NCBI RefSeq assembly: GCF_023712105.1 | Contig: NZ_JAMLJI010000001.1 | Location: 620,001-684,000 of the forward strand | Source: Larsenimonas suaedae | GTDB taxonomy: Bacteria > Pseudomonadota > Gammaproteobacteria > Pseudomonadales > Halomonadaceae | Reading direction: 5' to 3' | Length of the DNA stretch: 64,000 nt | Shown: piece by piece, positions 20,214 through 29,915 of the stretch | How positions within the stretch are numbered: the stretch's first letter is position 1 | Layout of the letters: each line of letters starts with the position of its first letter | Program-made: the position numbers and the translations under genes | The notes under the pieces: model-generated | Told to the model about the DNA's origin: nothing | Seen by the model: only the letters and a program-made list of their open reading frames with translations | Database searches by the model: none

Positions 20214-21629
20214 TCAGAGCCCGGCATGGGCTGCAATGGCCGCAGCGATTGCAAGTGCCACGCCTTCAGGGTGGCGCTTGACGGAATAGTTCAAAAGCTC
20301 GGCGTGATTCGGCACGAAGCTGGTATTGAAATGACAGCCTCTGAACTGAGGATGCTTTAGGATTTCCTGATAATACGGTGCCGTGGTCTTGACGCCTTGA
20401 ACGCGCATGTCATTGAGCGCCCGAATGCCGCGATTGCACACCTCATCCCAGGTCATCGCCCACACCACCAGCTTGAGACACATCGAGTCGAAGTACGGCG
20501 GGATTTCGTAGCCGGTATAAATGGCGGTGTCGGTACGTACGCCGGGCCCGCCCGGTGCGTAATAGCGCGTGATGCGACCAAAGGACGGCAGGAAGTCGTT
20601 CTTGGGGTCTTCTGCGTTGATGCGAAACTGCATCGCGAAGCCGTGGTATTGAATGTCTTCCTGGCGATAGGCCAGCGTCTCGCCGGCGGCAATACGGATC
20701 TGCTCGCGGACGATGTCGACCCCGGTAATTTCTTCGGTGATCGTGTGCTCAACCTGAACACGTGTATTCATTTCCATGAAATACACTTCGTTGTCACGCA
20801 CCAGAAACTCGACCGTACCTGCGTTTTCATAGCCTACCGCATGCGCGGCCTTGATCGCCTGCTCACCGACGTAGGTGCGCTGTTCGGGCGTCAACTGAGG
20901 GCTTGGCGCAATTTCGATGAGTTTTTGATTACGGCGCTGAATTGAACAATCGCGCTCGTAGAGATGAATCACGTTGCCGTGGCTGTCGGCGAGAATCTGA
21001 ACCTCGATGTGCAGCGGGTCGACCACGCACTTTTCCATGAACACGTCGGCACTGCCGAAGGCCTTGGTCGCCTCGGAAATAACGCGCTCCCAGGCGTAGT
21101 GGAGATCCTCGGCGCTGTCACAGCGGCGAATACCTCGACCACCGCCGCCGGAGGTCGCCTTGAGCATCACCGGATAACCGATCTTCTCGGCCAGTTCCAG
21201 CGCCTCGTCACGGCTTGCCAGATTGCCCTCGGAGCCCGGCGTTACCGGCACACCGGCCTTGATCATCGAGGCGCGCGCGGCGGTCTTGTCGCCCATTTTT
21301 GAAATGACATCGCCGCTTGGGCCGATGAATCGAATACCGGCCTGTTCGCAGATGTGGGCGAACTCGGCGTTTTCCGACAGGAAACCGTAGCCCGGGTGGA
21401 TCGCATCACACCCTGTTTCGCGTGCCATATCGACGATGCGCCTTGGGTCCAGATAGCCCGCCAGCGGGTCTTCGCCCATGAAATGCGCTTCGTCGGCGCT
21501 TTTGACATGAAGGGAAAAACGATCTGGCTCGGTATAGATGGCCACACTACGGATGCCGATTTCCGCACAGGCGCGTACAATACGAACAGCGATTTCACCG
21601 CGGTTGGCGATGAGAATCTTATTGAACAT
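20214..21629 (-). CDS. pycA: Pyruvate carboxylase subunit A (biotin carboxylase)
   Basis: ATP-grasp biotin carboxylase subunit, 471 residues. Motifs include ILIANRGEIAVRI at the N-terminus, the Gly-rich ATP loop ATSGGGGRGIRR, the conserved RDCSIQRRNQK, and EMNTRVQVEHTITE. It resembles AccC, but gene order (upstream of pycB, divergent from LysR) marks it as the pyruvate carboxylase subunit. GGGAG precedes the start. The C-terminus has an Ala-rich tail of about 15 residues. It is separated from pycB by 46 bases, so the two are one operon. Confidence 0.93.
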   Translation of the reverse strand: MFNKILIANRGEIAVRIVRACAEIGIRSVAIYTEPDRFSLHVKSADEAHFMGEDPLAGYLDPRRIVDMARETGCDAIHPGYGFLSENAEFAHICEQAGIRFIGPSGDVISKMGDKTAARASMIKAGVPVTPGSEGNLASRDEALELAEKIGYPVMLKATSGGGGRGIRRCDSAEDLHYAWERVISEATKAFGSADVFMEKCVVDPLHIEVQILADSHGNVIHLYERDCSIQRRNQKLIEIAPSPQLTPEQRTYVGEQAIKAAHAVGYENAGTVEFLVRDNEVYFMEMNTRVQVEHTITEEITGVDIVREQIRIAAGETLAYRQEDIQYHGFAMQFRINAEDPKNDFLPSFGRITRYYAPGGPGVRTDTAIYTGYEIPPYFDSMCLKLVVWAMTWDEVCNRGIRALNDMRVQGVKTTAPYYQEILKHPQFRGCHFNTSFVPNHAELLNYSVKRHPEGVALAIAAAIAAHAGL

Positions 21630-21792
21630 GCGGGCTCTCCCAAACGTTGTTTTTGGCCTTCAGGGCGCTGCGTGTTGTGTCGGTTCTGGTGGTGTTTGTA
21701 CCGCTTTTTGAAACTTGAGAAAGCAGGCAGCACAGTGGGTTCACCCTAACGAGCCATCATGCCAAAGAAAAGTTGATATTTTTTTGCCAACC

Positions 21793-21810
21793 TATAATGT
21801 ATTCCTTATA
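21793..21810. promoter_or_regulatory. Dyad and -10 element between pycA and its LysR gene
   Basis: TATAA (21793-21797) and TTATA (21806-21810) form an inverted repeat with an 8-base gap. A perfect TATAAT (21793-21798) faces the LysR gene, but the TTGATA upstream (21773-21778) is only 14 bases away. This is a plausible binding site for the LysR product and the core of the divergent promoters. Confidence 0.4.
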
Positions 21811-21832
21811 ACCAAGTAGGCGGGTAAGCGTC

Positions 21833-22807
21833 ATGTCGCGTGTCAACTTATTGAATAGACTGACTTTCAGGCAGCTTCAGGTCTTCCAGGCCGTCTATCG
21901 CCAGCAGTCCTATTCCCGCGCGGCCGAGCAACTTGGCCTGACTCAGCCGGCCGTGAGCGCCCAGATCCGCCAGCTCGAACAGGCACTCGAGCAGTCCCTG
22001 TTCAAATACGCCGGCAAGACACTCCATGTGCTTCCTCCCGCCGATGCCCTTGCCAATTCCGTCAACGCCATCTTCGGCGAAGTGTCCAATCTTCAGATGG
22101 AGCTTTCCGAGCTGGTCGGAAAGATTCGAGGCGAGCTCAATATCGCGGCCGTCAGTACCGCACAGTACGTCGTTCCCCACCTTTTGGCCCGCTTTCGTGC
22201 ACGCTATCCGGAAGTTCAGGTGCGCCTGCGCGTCGTCAATCGCGGCCAGGCGCTTGAACGTCTGGCGGAGCGACGCGACGATCTGGTCATCATGGGCATG
22301 GTGCCGGACGACCGAAACCTGACCTTCATGCCGATTCTCGATAACGAACTGATCCCGGTGGTTTGGCCCGGTCATCCCCTGATGACCAGCGCCAGACCCA
22401 CGCTCGAGGACTTCGCCCGTTACTTCATCCTGATGCGTGAGCCCGGCTCCGGCACACGCATCGCGTTCGAGGAGTTTGCAACGCGTGAACGGGTGTCGCT
22501 GTCGCATACGCTCGAACTCGGTGCCAACGAGGCCATCAAACAAGGCGTCATGGCGCACCTGGGCGTTGCTGTACTGCCGCGCCTTGCGGTCGCGCTCGAA
22601 CTGAGCTCGGGCCTTCTGGCCTCGCCAGAGCTTCCGGGGTTTCCGCTCAGACGCTCCTGGTGCACGGTCTATCCCAAGGACCGTTACCCCACGCCTGTGA
22701 CCGAACTGTTTTTGCGCTTTCTGCATGAGATCCTGCCAGAGCTCAACGCGCACTTTCGCTCACCGCAGGTGGCCAAGCTCGGGCCGAGCTTTTTATGCAC
22801 TCCCTGA
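21833..22807 (+). CDS. LysR-family regulator, probable regulator of pycA-pycB
   Basis: 324-residue LysR protein. The N-terminal winged helix has LTFRQLQVFQAVYRQQSYSR and AAEQLGLTQPAVSAQIRQLE; the periplasmic-binding-like effector domain spans about residues 95-310. It is divergent from pycA, the arrangement found in Pseudomonas, where the LysR neighbour (PycR) controls pyruvate carboxylase. Regulation here is inferred from position and from the dyad at 21793-21810. Effector unknown. Confidence 0.88.
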   Translation: MSRVNLLNRLTFRQLQVFQAVYRQQSYSRAAEQLGLTQPAVSAQIRQLEQALEQSLFKYAGKTLHVLPPADALANSVNAIFGEVSNLQMELSELVGKIRGELNIAAVSTAQYVVPHLLARFRARYPEVQVRLRVVNRGQALERLAERRDDLVIMGMVPDDRNLTFMPILDNELIPVVWPGHPLMTSARPTLEDFARYFILMREPGSGTRIAFEEFATRERVSLSHTLELGANEAIKQGVMAHLGVAVLPRLAVALELSSGLLASPELPGFPLRRSWCTVYPKDRYPTPVTELFLRFLHEILPELNAHFRSPQVAKLGPSFLCTP

Positions 22808-22869
22808 TTGCAGGGGCTCCGTGCGCTCTCTAGGCTAGACTCACCCTAACAACAACTCGAGGAGTGCCC

Positions 22870-23883
22870 ATGAAAGCGCTTACGACTTCTGGTGCCGAAC
22901 ACGTCGACGCTGGCGCCTTCGCGCGATCAACGCTCGATACGCCATCGTGTGCAGTCGGCGAAGTATTGGTGCGCATCGAGGCAGTCTCGGTCAACCCGGT
23001 CGACACCAAGGTGCGGGCCGGCCATCTCACGCCCATCGACGCACCGATCGTGCTCGGCTGGGACGCTTGCGGTGTGATTGAAGCCGTGGGTGATGGCATC
23101 GACCACTTTTCTGTCGGCGAGCGTGTCTATTACGCAGGCGATGTCACCAAGCCCGGCTGTAACAGCGAGCTTCAGTGCGTCGATGCACGCCTGGTGGCCA
23201 AGGCCCCAACCCGACTCGACCCGGTCGAAATCGCGGCACTGCCGCTAACCTCGCTGACCGCCTGGGAAGGCCTGTTCGATAAGCTCGCCCTCGAGGAAGG
23301 CGCCAACAGTCACGCCGGAAAGCGGATTTTGGTGATCAATGGGGCAGGCGGCGTCGGCTCCATGGTGATCCAGCTCGCCAAGGCGCTGACTGGCCTTGAG
23401 GTCATTGCGACCGCCTCGCGCACCATGTCTCGACAGTGGTGTGAAAGTCTTGGCGCCGACCGCGTGCTCGATCATCACATGCTTGATTCCGAGCTCGACC
23501 GCGCCGGCATCGAGACAGTCGATTATGTGTTCTGTTGCCACGATTTAACCGTCCACTGGGACACCATCGTCGAGCGCATCGCCCCGTTCGGCCAGATTCT
23601 GGCCATTGTCGAGGCCCATGACCCGCCCAACATCACCGCGCTTCAGACCAAGTCGGCCACGCTTCACTGGGAGTTCATGTTCACGCGCAGCATGTATAGC
23701 GCCGAGCCCGAGCGCCAGGGCCAGCTTCTGACACGCCTGGCAGCCCTTTTGGATGCGGGCACGGTACGGACTACCCTGGGGGAAATCATGGGCCCGCTCA
23801 CTCCGGAAAACCTGGCTCGAACGCACAAGCGCCTGGAGGAAGGCCATACCATCGGCAAGCTGGTGCTGACCAAACTCCCTTGA
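22870..23883 (+). CDS. Zinc-type alcohol dehydrogenase-like / quinone oxidoreductase
   Basis: Medium-chain dehydrogenase/reductase of 337 residues. It has the N-terminal GroES-like fold (VGEVLVRIEAVSVNPVDTKVR) and the NADPH-binding loop INGAGGVGSMVIQLAKAL. The catalytic and structural zinc cysteines of true alcohol dehydrogenases are not evident, which favours the quinone-oxidoreductase-like branch. The start at 22870 has GAGGAG 6 bases upstream; a GTG at 22864 would sit within that site. A hairpin follows the stop. Substrate unknown. Confidence 0.85.
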   Translation: MKALTTSGAEHVDAGAFARSTLDTPSCAVGEVLVRIEAVSVNPVDTKVRAGHLTPIDAPIVLGWDACGVIEAVGDGIDHFSVGERVYYAGDVTKPGCNSELQCVDARLVAKAPTRLDPVEIAALPLTSLTAWEGLFDKLALEEGANSHAGKRILVINGAGGVGSMVIQLAKALTGLEVIATASRTMSRQWCESLGADRVLDHHMLDSELDRAGIETVDYVFCCHDLTVHWDTIVERIAPFGQILAIVEAHDPPNITALQTKSATLHWEFMFTRSMYSAEPERQGQLLTRLAALLDAGTVRTTLGEIMGPLTPENLARTHKRLEEGHTIGKLVLTKLP

Positions 23884-23907
23884 GGCCCGTCAAGCGCTGC
23901 GTATACA

Positions 23908-23941
23908 TGAAAACGCCCCGCAATTTTGCGGGACGTTTTCA
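23908..23941. terminator. Hairpin between the oxidoreductase gene and dcd
   Basis: Arms GAAAACG and CGTTTTC enclose a second stem CCCGCA/TGCGGG around the loop ATTT. The T tract is internal to the stem, so termination may be moderate. It lies between convergent genes. Confidence 0.65.
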
Positions 23942-23986
23942 TGCAAGCCGAGGCAGCCGATGGGCCGAAACTCAAATATCAAATAC

Positions 23987-24553
23987 TCAGGTTCGCGGGA
24001 GGGTCACCCCACGCTGCCCCTGGTACTTGCCGCCGCGGTCCTTGTAGGACACCGCGCACACCTCATCGGACTCGAGAAACAGCATCTGCGCCACGCCTTC
24101 ATTGGCGTGAATCTTGGCCGGCAGATTGGTGGTGTTGGAAAACTCGAGCGTCACATGGCCTTCCCACTCAGGCTCGAGCGGCGTGACGTTGACGATAATG
24201 CCACAGCGCGCATAGGTCGATTTTCCCAGACAGATCGTCAGCACATTGCGCGGAATACGGAAATACTCGACCGTACGCGCCAGCGCGAACGAATTAGGCG
24301 GGATGACGCACGCATCGCCCTTGACGTCGACGAAGCTCTTGTCGTCGAAGTTCTTGGGGTCAACGGTTGCCGAGTGAATGTTGGTAAAGACCTTGAATTC
24401 GTCGGAGCAGCGAACATCATAGCCATAGCTTGAGGTGCCATAGGAGATGACACGCTGACCGTTGACCTGGCGCACCTGATCGTATTCGAACGGCTCGATC
24501 ATCTGCTCCTGGGCCGCCATGCGACGAATCCAGTTGTCCGATTTAATGCTCAT
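23987..24553 (-). CDS. dcd: dCTP deaminase
   Basis: Deaminates dCTP to dUTP, the main source of dUMP for thymidylate in gammaproteobacteria. The 188-residue protein carries [31 protein letters not shown] and [16 protein letters not shown], the last with the catalytic Glu and binding residues. AAGGAA lies 5 bases before the ATG. It follows apbC, with five 14-bp repeats in the gap. Confidence 0.96.
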   Translation of the reverse strand: MSIKSDNWIRRMAAQEQMIEPFEYDQVRQVNGQRVISYGTSSYGYDVRCSDEFKVFTNIHSATVDPKNFDDKSFVDVKGDACVIPPNSFALARTVEYFRIPRNVLTICLGKSTYARCGIIVNVTPLEPEWEGHVTLEFSNTTNLPAKIHANEGVAQMLFLESDEVCAVSYKDRGGKYQGQRGVTLPRT

Positions 24554-24599
24554 TGCGTTCCTTAACCTCTGGGCGCGCGCACCGTGCAGCGCGCCTGTA

Positions 24600-24669
24600 C
24601 TTATTCAAAACTGCTTATTCAAAACCGCTCATTCAAAACCGCGTGTTCAAAGCCACTTATTCAAAGCTG
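24600..24669 (-). repeat. Five tandem 14-bp repeats over the apbC 3' end
   Basis: Five 14-base units run exactly from 24600 to 24669 (boundaries 24600, 24614, 24628, 24642, 24656). In minus-strand sense each resembles GCTTTGAATAAG. The unit at 24656-24669 encodes the last residues Ser-Phe-Glu and the TAA stop of apbC; the other four lie downstream. The gene end appears to have been copied in tandem. Confidence 0.92.
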
Positions 24670-25463
24670 ATCGACGGACCGGAGGTCTGATCCCCTGCCG
24701 CATTCAGGCTGTCATCGATCTGATGGACGATGGATGAGAATGTCTCGAACGTGGTGCCTTCAGGGTCCGCGATGACGGTCGGCCGCCCACCGTCGGACTG
24801 TTCACGAATGGCAAGCGACAGCGGCAGTTGCCCAAGAAGCGGCGTCTGATACTGCTCGGCAATCCGCTGGCCGCCACCATCGCCAAAGATCGGCTCGTTG
24901 TGACCGCACTGAGAGCACACATGCGTACTCATGTTCTCGACCACCCCAAGGACCGGCACCTTGACCTTTCTAAACATCTCGATGCCTCGGCGAGCGTCCA
25001 GAAGCGCGATATCCTGAGGCGTGGTCACGATTACCGCTCCGGATACAGAGACCTTTTGTGCAAGCGTCAGCTGAATGTCGCCCGTGCCTGGCGGCATGTC
25101 GATGAACAGATAATCGAGCTCGCCCCACTGGGTCTGGTTCAGAAGCTGCTGAAAGGCACCGGAGACCATTGGCCCACGCCATACCATCGCGGTTTCGATG
25201 TCGGTCAGAAACGCCATCGACATCAATTTGATGCCGTGCGCCTCGATCGGCAGCATGGTTTTCTCATCGATGATCTTGGGGCGCGTATTGGCATCAACGC
25301 CCATCATCTGCGCCTGGCTCGGCCCGTAGATATCCGCGTCCAATACGCCGACCCGCTTGCCCTTGGCTGCCATGGCCAGTGCCAGATTGGCCGTGACCGT
25401 GGATTTCCCGACGCCGCCCTTGCCCGAGGCGACGGCCACGATGCGCTTGATCGATTCCGTCAT
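24657..25463 (-). CDS. apbC: Iron-sulfur cluster carrier ApbC/Mrp
   Basis: P-loop NTPase that carries and delivers Fe-S clusters in the cytoplasm. The deviant Walker A ASGKGGVGKSTV is at the N-terminus, and the cluster-binding CxxC (CSQCG) follows VENMSTHV. Length is 268 residues: it lacks the N-terminal MIP18-like domain of about 100 residues present in E. coli Mrp. The start at 25463 has AGGAGA upstream; the longer frame from 25529 does not. It lies close to metG, as mrp does in E. coli. Confidence 0.93.
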   Translation of the reverse strand: MTESIKRIVAVASGKGGVGKSTVTANLALAMAAKGKRVGVLDADIYGPSQAQMMGVDANTRPKIIDEKTMLPIEAHGIKLMSMAFLTDIETAMVWRGPMVSGAFQQLLNQTQWGELDYLFIDMPPGTGDIQLTLAQKVSVSGAVIVTTPQDIALLDARRGIEMFRKVKVPVLGVVENMSTHVCSQCGHNEPIFGDGGGQRIAEQYQTPLLGQLPLSLAIREQSDGGRPTVIADPEGTTFETFSSIVHQIDDSLNAAGDQTSGPSISFE

Positions 25464-25549
25464 GGCTTTCTCCTGGCCAATAGTGTTTATCGGCCGGGAG
25501 TATAACGCGCCCGCCCCACCAACGCCCATACGTGAGCGACGCCGTCATG

Positions 25550-25999
25550 TCACTCAGGCTTGGCGGCGAACTTGGCGCGAATGAAATCGCTGTGACTCAG
25601 AAAAAGCAGCGTGCTCAGCGTTCGAATACGCGCCTCCTCGAGCGGGTCGATCTCACCATCGGCGTAGGCAAGCGTCCACATGGCGCGAACCAGCTCGAAT
25701 TTCTGCTCAAACGAGCAGTGCTCGTTGATCAGGCGCACGAACTGATAATGATCGACCGCCGCCTCGGACTCCTCACGCGCAAGCTCCATCAGCTCATCGA
25801 GCGCCTGCTCGTCCAGCGAGAAGCGCCGCTTCAACATTGCCTCCATGGCAACGATTTCGCTTTCGGCGATGGAGTGATCGGCGCGCACCACTTCGCAAAG
25901 AAGAGCCGCCGTTGCAAGCTCGAGCGAGATCTCGGTGCCACCACGCGCGTCACGCATAACGATCATCTGGTCGAAAAACCGCTGAATCTTCTGGAACAT
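25550..25999 (-). CDS. TerB-family protein
   Basis: All-helical 149-residue protein related to tellurite-resistance TerB. Acidic motifs include LCEVVRADHSIAESE and LAYADGEIDPLEEARI, the second a typical TerB metal-binding-like turn. There are no other ter genes nearby, so resistance is not implied; lone TerB-like proteins are common and poorly understood. Transcribed away from metG and toward apbC with an 86-base gap. Confidence 0.85.
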   Translation of the reverse strand: MFQKIQRFFDQMIVMRDARGGTEISLELATAALLCEVVRADHSIAESEIVAMEAMLKRRFSLDEQALDELMELAREESEAAVDHYQFVRLINEHCSFEQKFELVRAMWTLAYADGEIDPLEEARIRTLSTLLFLSHSDFIRAKFAAKPE

Positions 26000-26146
26000 A
26001 CCCCTACCTTGCGTTTGTTTTCGTTTGGCGTTGTTTTCCCGGCGCGGACCAACCTTACGCTTGCGGCCTCAACACGCTAGAATCACCGCTATTCCATATG
26101 GGGGTCATGCCCCTGTCTTCCTATCTTTGTTGTCCCTTGAGGCCCC

Positions 26147-28183
26147 ATGACTGCGCGAAAGATTCTGGTAACCAGCGCCCTACCCTATGCCAATGGCTCG
26201 ATTCACTTGGGCCACCTGCTCGAATACATCCAGACCGACATCTGGGTTCGCTTTCAAAAAAGCCGCGGCCATGACTGTCACTATGTTTGCGCCGACGACG
26301 CGCACGGCACCGCCATCATGTTGCGCGCCGAGCAGGAAGGCATTACGCCCCAGGCGCTGATCGACCGTGTTAATCAGGAACATCAGGCCGACTTTGCCCG
26401 CTTTCACGTCAACTTCGACAACTACTACTCGACCCACTGTGAGGAAAACCGTCTGCACAGTGAGCGCATCTTCAACGCTCTCGACGCCGCAGGCCACATC
26501 AAGACCCGCGACATCGAGCAGATGTTCGACCCCGAGCGCGAGATGTTTCTGGCCGACCGCTTCATCAAGGGCACCTGCCCGAAGTGCAAGGCCGACGATC
26601 AATACGGCGACAACTGTGAAGCCTGCGGTGCGGCCTACACACCAGCCGAACTGATCGACCCGGTCTCGGCCATTTCCGGCGCCACGCCGGTCGTCAAGAG
26701 CTCGACTCACTACTTTTTCGACCTGCCGGCCTTCGGTAAGTTTCTGGAGCAGTGGACCCGAAGCGAGGGCCGACTCCAGCCTCAGATCGCCAACAAGCTC
26801 CAGGAGTGGTTCGACGCCGGACTCAATCAGTGGGACATCTCCCGGGACGCGCCCTATTTCGGCTTCGAGATCCCGGGAGCGCCGGGCAAGTACTTCTACG
26901 TCTGGGTCGATGCGCCGATCGGCTATCTGGCCAGCTTCCAGAACCTGTGTGAGCGCGAGGGTCTCGAGTTCGACCGCTACTGGAACAAGGATTCCGACGC
27001 CGAGGTCTATCACTTCATCGGCAAGGACATCGTCTACTTCCACGCCCTGTTCTGGCCGGCCATGCTCGAAGGCGCCGGGCTCAGAACGCCCACGGCGGTC
27101 AATTGCCACGGCTTCGTGACCGTCAACGGCGCCAAGATGTCGAAATCCCGCGGCACCTTCATCAAGGCCGAAACCTACGCCGAGCACCTGAACCCGGAAT
27201 ACCTGCGCTACTATTTCGCGGCCAAGCTGACCTCAGGCGTCGACGACCTGGACCTCAACCTCGAGGATTTCGCCGCACGTGTAAATTCGGATCTGGTCGG
27301 CAAGGTGGTCAACATCGCCAGCCGCTGTGCAGGCTTCATCAAAAAAGCCGGCGGAACCCTTTCTGAGACCGTATCGGAACCCGAGCTGCTTGAGCGCTTC
27401 ATCAGGGAAGGCGACGTCATCGCAGACGATTTCGAAGCGCGCGAGTTCGCCCGCGCCGTTCGCCGAATCATGGCGCTGGCCGATGAAGCCAACACCTACA
27501 TCGCCGAAAAAGCGCCGTGGGCTCTAGCCAAGGAAGACGGCCGCGAGCAGGATGTCCTTGATGTTTGCTCCATGGGCATTCACCTCTTCCGCCAGCTGAT
27601 CGTCTACCTGGCACCGATCGTTCCGACGCTTACCGACGACGCCCGTGCGTTTCTCAACCTGGAAAGCATTGACTGGGCAAGTCGCGAGCACTCGCTGGTC
27701 GGTCATACGATCAACAAGTTCAAGCCGTTGATGACCCGCGTCGAGCGTGAGCGTATCGACGCCATGATCGAGGCGTCCAAGGACGTGTTGATCGAAGAGC
27801 AGAAGATCAAGGACGGTACGAACAAGGCGACGCCGCCGCTCGATGACGACCCCATCAGCGAGGCGATCGATTTCGACGCGTTTTCCGCCGTCGACCTTCG
27901 CATTGCCTTGATCAAGCGCGCCGAAAGCGTTGAAGGCGCCAAGAAGCTTTTGAAGCTCACGCTCGATCTTGGCGGCCTCGAAAAGACCGTGTTCTCGGGC
28001 ATCAAGGCGCATTACAGCCCGGAAGCGCTGGAAGGCCGGTTGACCGTCATGGTCGCCAACCTTGCACCGCGCAAGATGCGCTTCGGGGTATCTGAAGGCA
28101 TGGTGCTGGCCTCCGGCGACGATGAAGGCATCTACCTATTGTCCCCAGACAATGGCGCCAAACCCGGTCAGCGCGTCAGCTAA
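26147..28183 (+). CDS. metG: Methionine--tRNA ligase
   Basis: Class I aminoacyl-tRNA synthetase of 678 residues that charges tRNA-Met. The HIGH motif is HLGH at residues 20-23, and KMSKS is at 330-334. A zinc knuckle begins [17 protein letters not shown]. The C-terminal EMAP/Arc1-like tRNA-binding and dimer domain covers the last 110 or so residues. TTGAGG precedes the start. No T-rich terminator follows; the hairpin at 28215-28254 belongs to the next gene leader. Confidence 0.97.
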   Translation: MTARKILVTSALPYANGSIHLGHLLEYIQTDIWVRFQKSRGHDCHYVCADDAHGTAIMLRAEQEGITPQALIDRVNQEHQADFARFHVNFDNYYSTHCEENRLHSERIFNALDAAGHIKTRDIEQMFDPEREMFLADRFIKGTCPKCKADDQYGDNCEACGAAYTPAELIDPVSAISGATPVVKSSTHYFFDLPAFGKFLEQWTRSEGRLQPQIANKLQEWFDAGLNQWDISRDAPYFGFEIPGAPGKYFYVWVDAPIGYLASFQNLCEREGLEFDRYWNKDSDAEVYHFIGKDIVYFHALFWPAMLEGAGLRTPTAVNCHGFVTVNGAKMSKSRGTFIKAETYAEHLNPEYLRYYFAAKLTSGVDDLDLNLEDFAARVNSDLVGKVVNIASRCAGFIKKAGGTLSETVSEPELLERFIREGDVIADDFEAREFARAVRRIMALADEANTYIAEKAPWALAKEDGREQDVLDVCSMGIHLFRQLIVYLAPIVPTLTDDARAFLNLESIDWASREHSLVGHTINKFKPLMTRVERERIDAMIEASKDVLIEEQKIKDGTNKATPPLDDDPISEAIDFDAFSAVDLRIALIKRAESVEGAKKLLKLTLDLGGLEKTVFSGIKAHYSPEALEGRLTVMVANLAPRKMRFGVSEGMVLASGDDEGIYLLSPDNGAKPGQRVS

Positions 28184-28214
28184 CCACCAGAACCACTACA
28201 CTTAATGCCCCACC

Positions 28215-28254
28215 TGCCGATAACTTCAACCGGTGAATCATGGAGTTATCGGCA
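28215..28254 (+). promoter_or_regulatory. Perfect stem covering the translation start region of the GGDEF gene
   Basis: TGCCGATAACT (28215-28225) pairs perfectly with AGTTATCGGCA (28244-28254) around an 18-base loop. The stem ends two bases before the ATG at 28257, and the GGAG at 28242-28245 is partly inside it. No T tract follows, so it is not an intrinsic terminator for metG. It could hide the ribosome binding site. Confidence 0.7.
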
Positions 28255-28256
28255 AC

Positions 28257-29861
28257 ATGGTCCTTTCTTTACGCAAACGGTTTCTGCTGCGTTTAAGCCT
28301 TCTGGGTGTGACGTCCATCGTCCTGCTCTACGTGGCGTCCTTTGCTCTGGTTCAGCCGAGAATGATCGCAGGCGAGACGCGTTCTGCCCACGCCAACCTC
28401 GACCGCATCACCCACCTGCTCGACTCCCGCATGTCGCACTTGAACGTCATCACGCGCGATTGGGCGCAATGGGACATGTCGGTAGAGTTCGTTGGAGGAC
28501 GCATGCCAACCTATCCCGCCGTCAATTTCAGCGAGGCCATGCTCAAGGACGCGCAGCAGACGCTGATGGTGTTTTTCGACCAGCGGCAACAGGTTCGCTG
28601 GGTTGTGGGCATTGACCCGAGTACCGGCCAGTACACCTCCTGTGAAGGAGGAAAAGGCGCGTGCGCCTGGAGTCTTGAGCTCGTCAGACTGATCGACCGC
28701 CACCTTTCAAGCCAGCCGCCACGTTCCGAAAGCTGGCTGCTCAGTAGCCCCATGCCGGCCATAGTCGCCACCAGCCCGATTCTGACCACGGACGCCCGCG
28801 GGCCAACCCGAGGCTGGCTCGGCATCGTTCAATTACTCGATGAAAGCTGGCAGGAGCAGGCGAAAACCCAGACCGGGCTCCAGCTATCGATCAGGGCCGT
28901 GCCCAAGGCTTACCCGGGCCGAATGACCGTGACCCCTCACTCGACCACCATCAAACGCGACGCAAGCGACAAAATGACCGTCACACGGCTGATCAAGGCC
29001 TCGCCTGAGAGCGCCTATCTTGCCATCACGGCCATACTGCCCCGCACCGACTATCAAGGCGGCATCCGCGCACTGTTTGGCGTCACGGCAACGCTTGCCA
29101 TCATTTTTATCCTGACGCTCATATCGGTCGCGGTGCTGCTTGAGCGGCTGATCATCAAGCCCATGCATACGCTAGGCACATACACTCAGACCCTTCGCCA
29201 TCAGGAAGACCGTTTTTACCCGCTGCCAGAATCTCTTTTGAGTCGAGACGACGAAATAGGCCTTCTCGCCCGGGACGTACAGCGTCTGATCAACGAAGAG
29301 CGCACCCGAAACGTGACGCTCCTGCATCAGACTCGTACCGATGAGCTCACGGGGCTTGCCAATCGCCGCCAGTTCGAGGAGTGTCTTCAAAAGGCACTTG
29401 AACAGGCCCGCACGGCAGAAACCCCACTGTGCGTTTTGATGATTGATATCGATTTTTTCAAAGGCTACAACGACCATTTCGGCCACCCCGAGGGCGACCA
29501 ATGCCTGCGCATGGTGGGTGATCTGATGCAATCCTGTTTTGCCGGTGGCGATGAACTGGCCGCACGCACCGGCGGCGAGGAGTTCATGGTGCTCCTGCCA
29601 AATACCGCCCTCGAACCCGCACGACAACGTGCCGAAGGGCTCATGCGCGAACTCGGTGAACGGCGCATCCCCCACCCCGGATCGCGGGTCAGCAAATACC
29701 TGACCCTGAGCATCGGATTGAGCATTCTGAAACCCGGGACCGAGCGCAGTCCGAAGGACCTGATCAAGGCAGCCGACATCGCGCTCTACGCCGCCAAGAC
29801 CAACGGCCGCAATCGTGTAGTGACCGAGCACGGATTCAGGCCGAGCCTGAATGATCAATGA
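28257..29861 (+). CDS. CHASE4-like sensor diguanylate cyclase
   Basis: Membrane-anchored c-di-GMP synthase of 534 residues. It has an N-terminal membrane helix, a periplasmic CHASE4-like domain (RDWAQWDMSVEF) to about residue 265, a second helix, a HAMP-like linker, and a GGDEF domain from about residue 360. The signature is GGEEF, and DIDFFKGYNDHFGH and DELTGLANRR hold the metal and GTP residues, so activity is expected. The inhibitory RxxD site is absent. The ATG at 28257 is preferred over the GTG at 28233, which lies in the loop of the leader stem. Confidence 0.88.
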   Translation: MVLSLRKRFLLRLSLLGVTSIVLLYVASFALVQPRMIAGETRSAHANLDRITHLLDSRMSHLNVITRDWAQWDMSVEFVGGRMPTYPAVNFSEAMLKDAQQTLMVFFDQRQQVRWVVGIDPSTGQYTSCEGGKGACAWSLELVRLIDRHLSSQPPRSESWLLSSPMPAIVATSPILTTDARGPTRGWLGIVQLLDESWQEQAKTQTGLQLSIRAVPKAYPGRMTVTPHSTTIKRDASDKMTVTRLIKASPESAYLAITAILPRTDYQGGIRALFGVTATLAIIFILTLISVAVLLERLIIKPMHTLGTYTQTLRHQEDRFYPLPESLLSRDDEIGLLARDVQRLINEERTRNVTLLHQTRTDELTGLANRRQFEECLQKALEQARTAETPLCVLMIDIDFFKGYNDHFGHPEGDQCLRMVGDLMQSCFAGGDELAARTGGEEFMVLLPNTALEPARQRAEGLMRELGERRIPHPGSRVSKYLTLSIGLSILKPGTERSPKDLIKAADIALYAAKTNGRNRVVTEHGFRPSLNDQ

Positions 29862-29915
29862 CGGGTAAACGCGTATACTGGCCGCCTTTGAAACACAGAC
29901 AGATTACCCCGCGCC

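Noticed and set aside
28215-28254. metG terminator
   Set aside because: No T tract follows the stem and it touches the next start codon.
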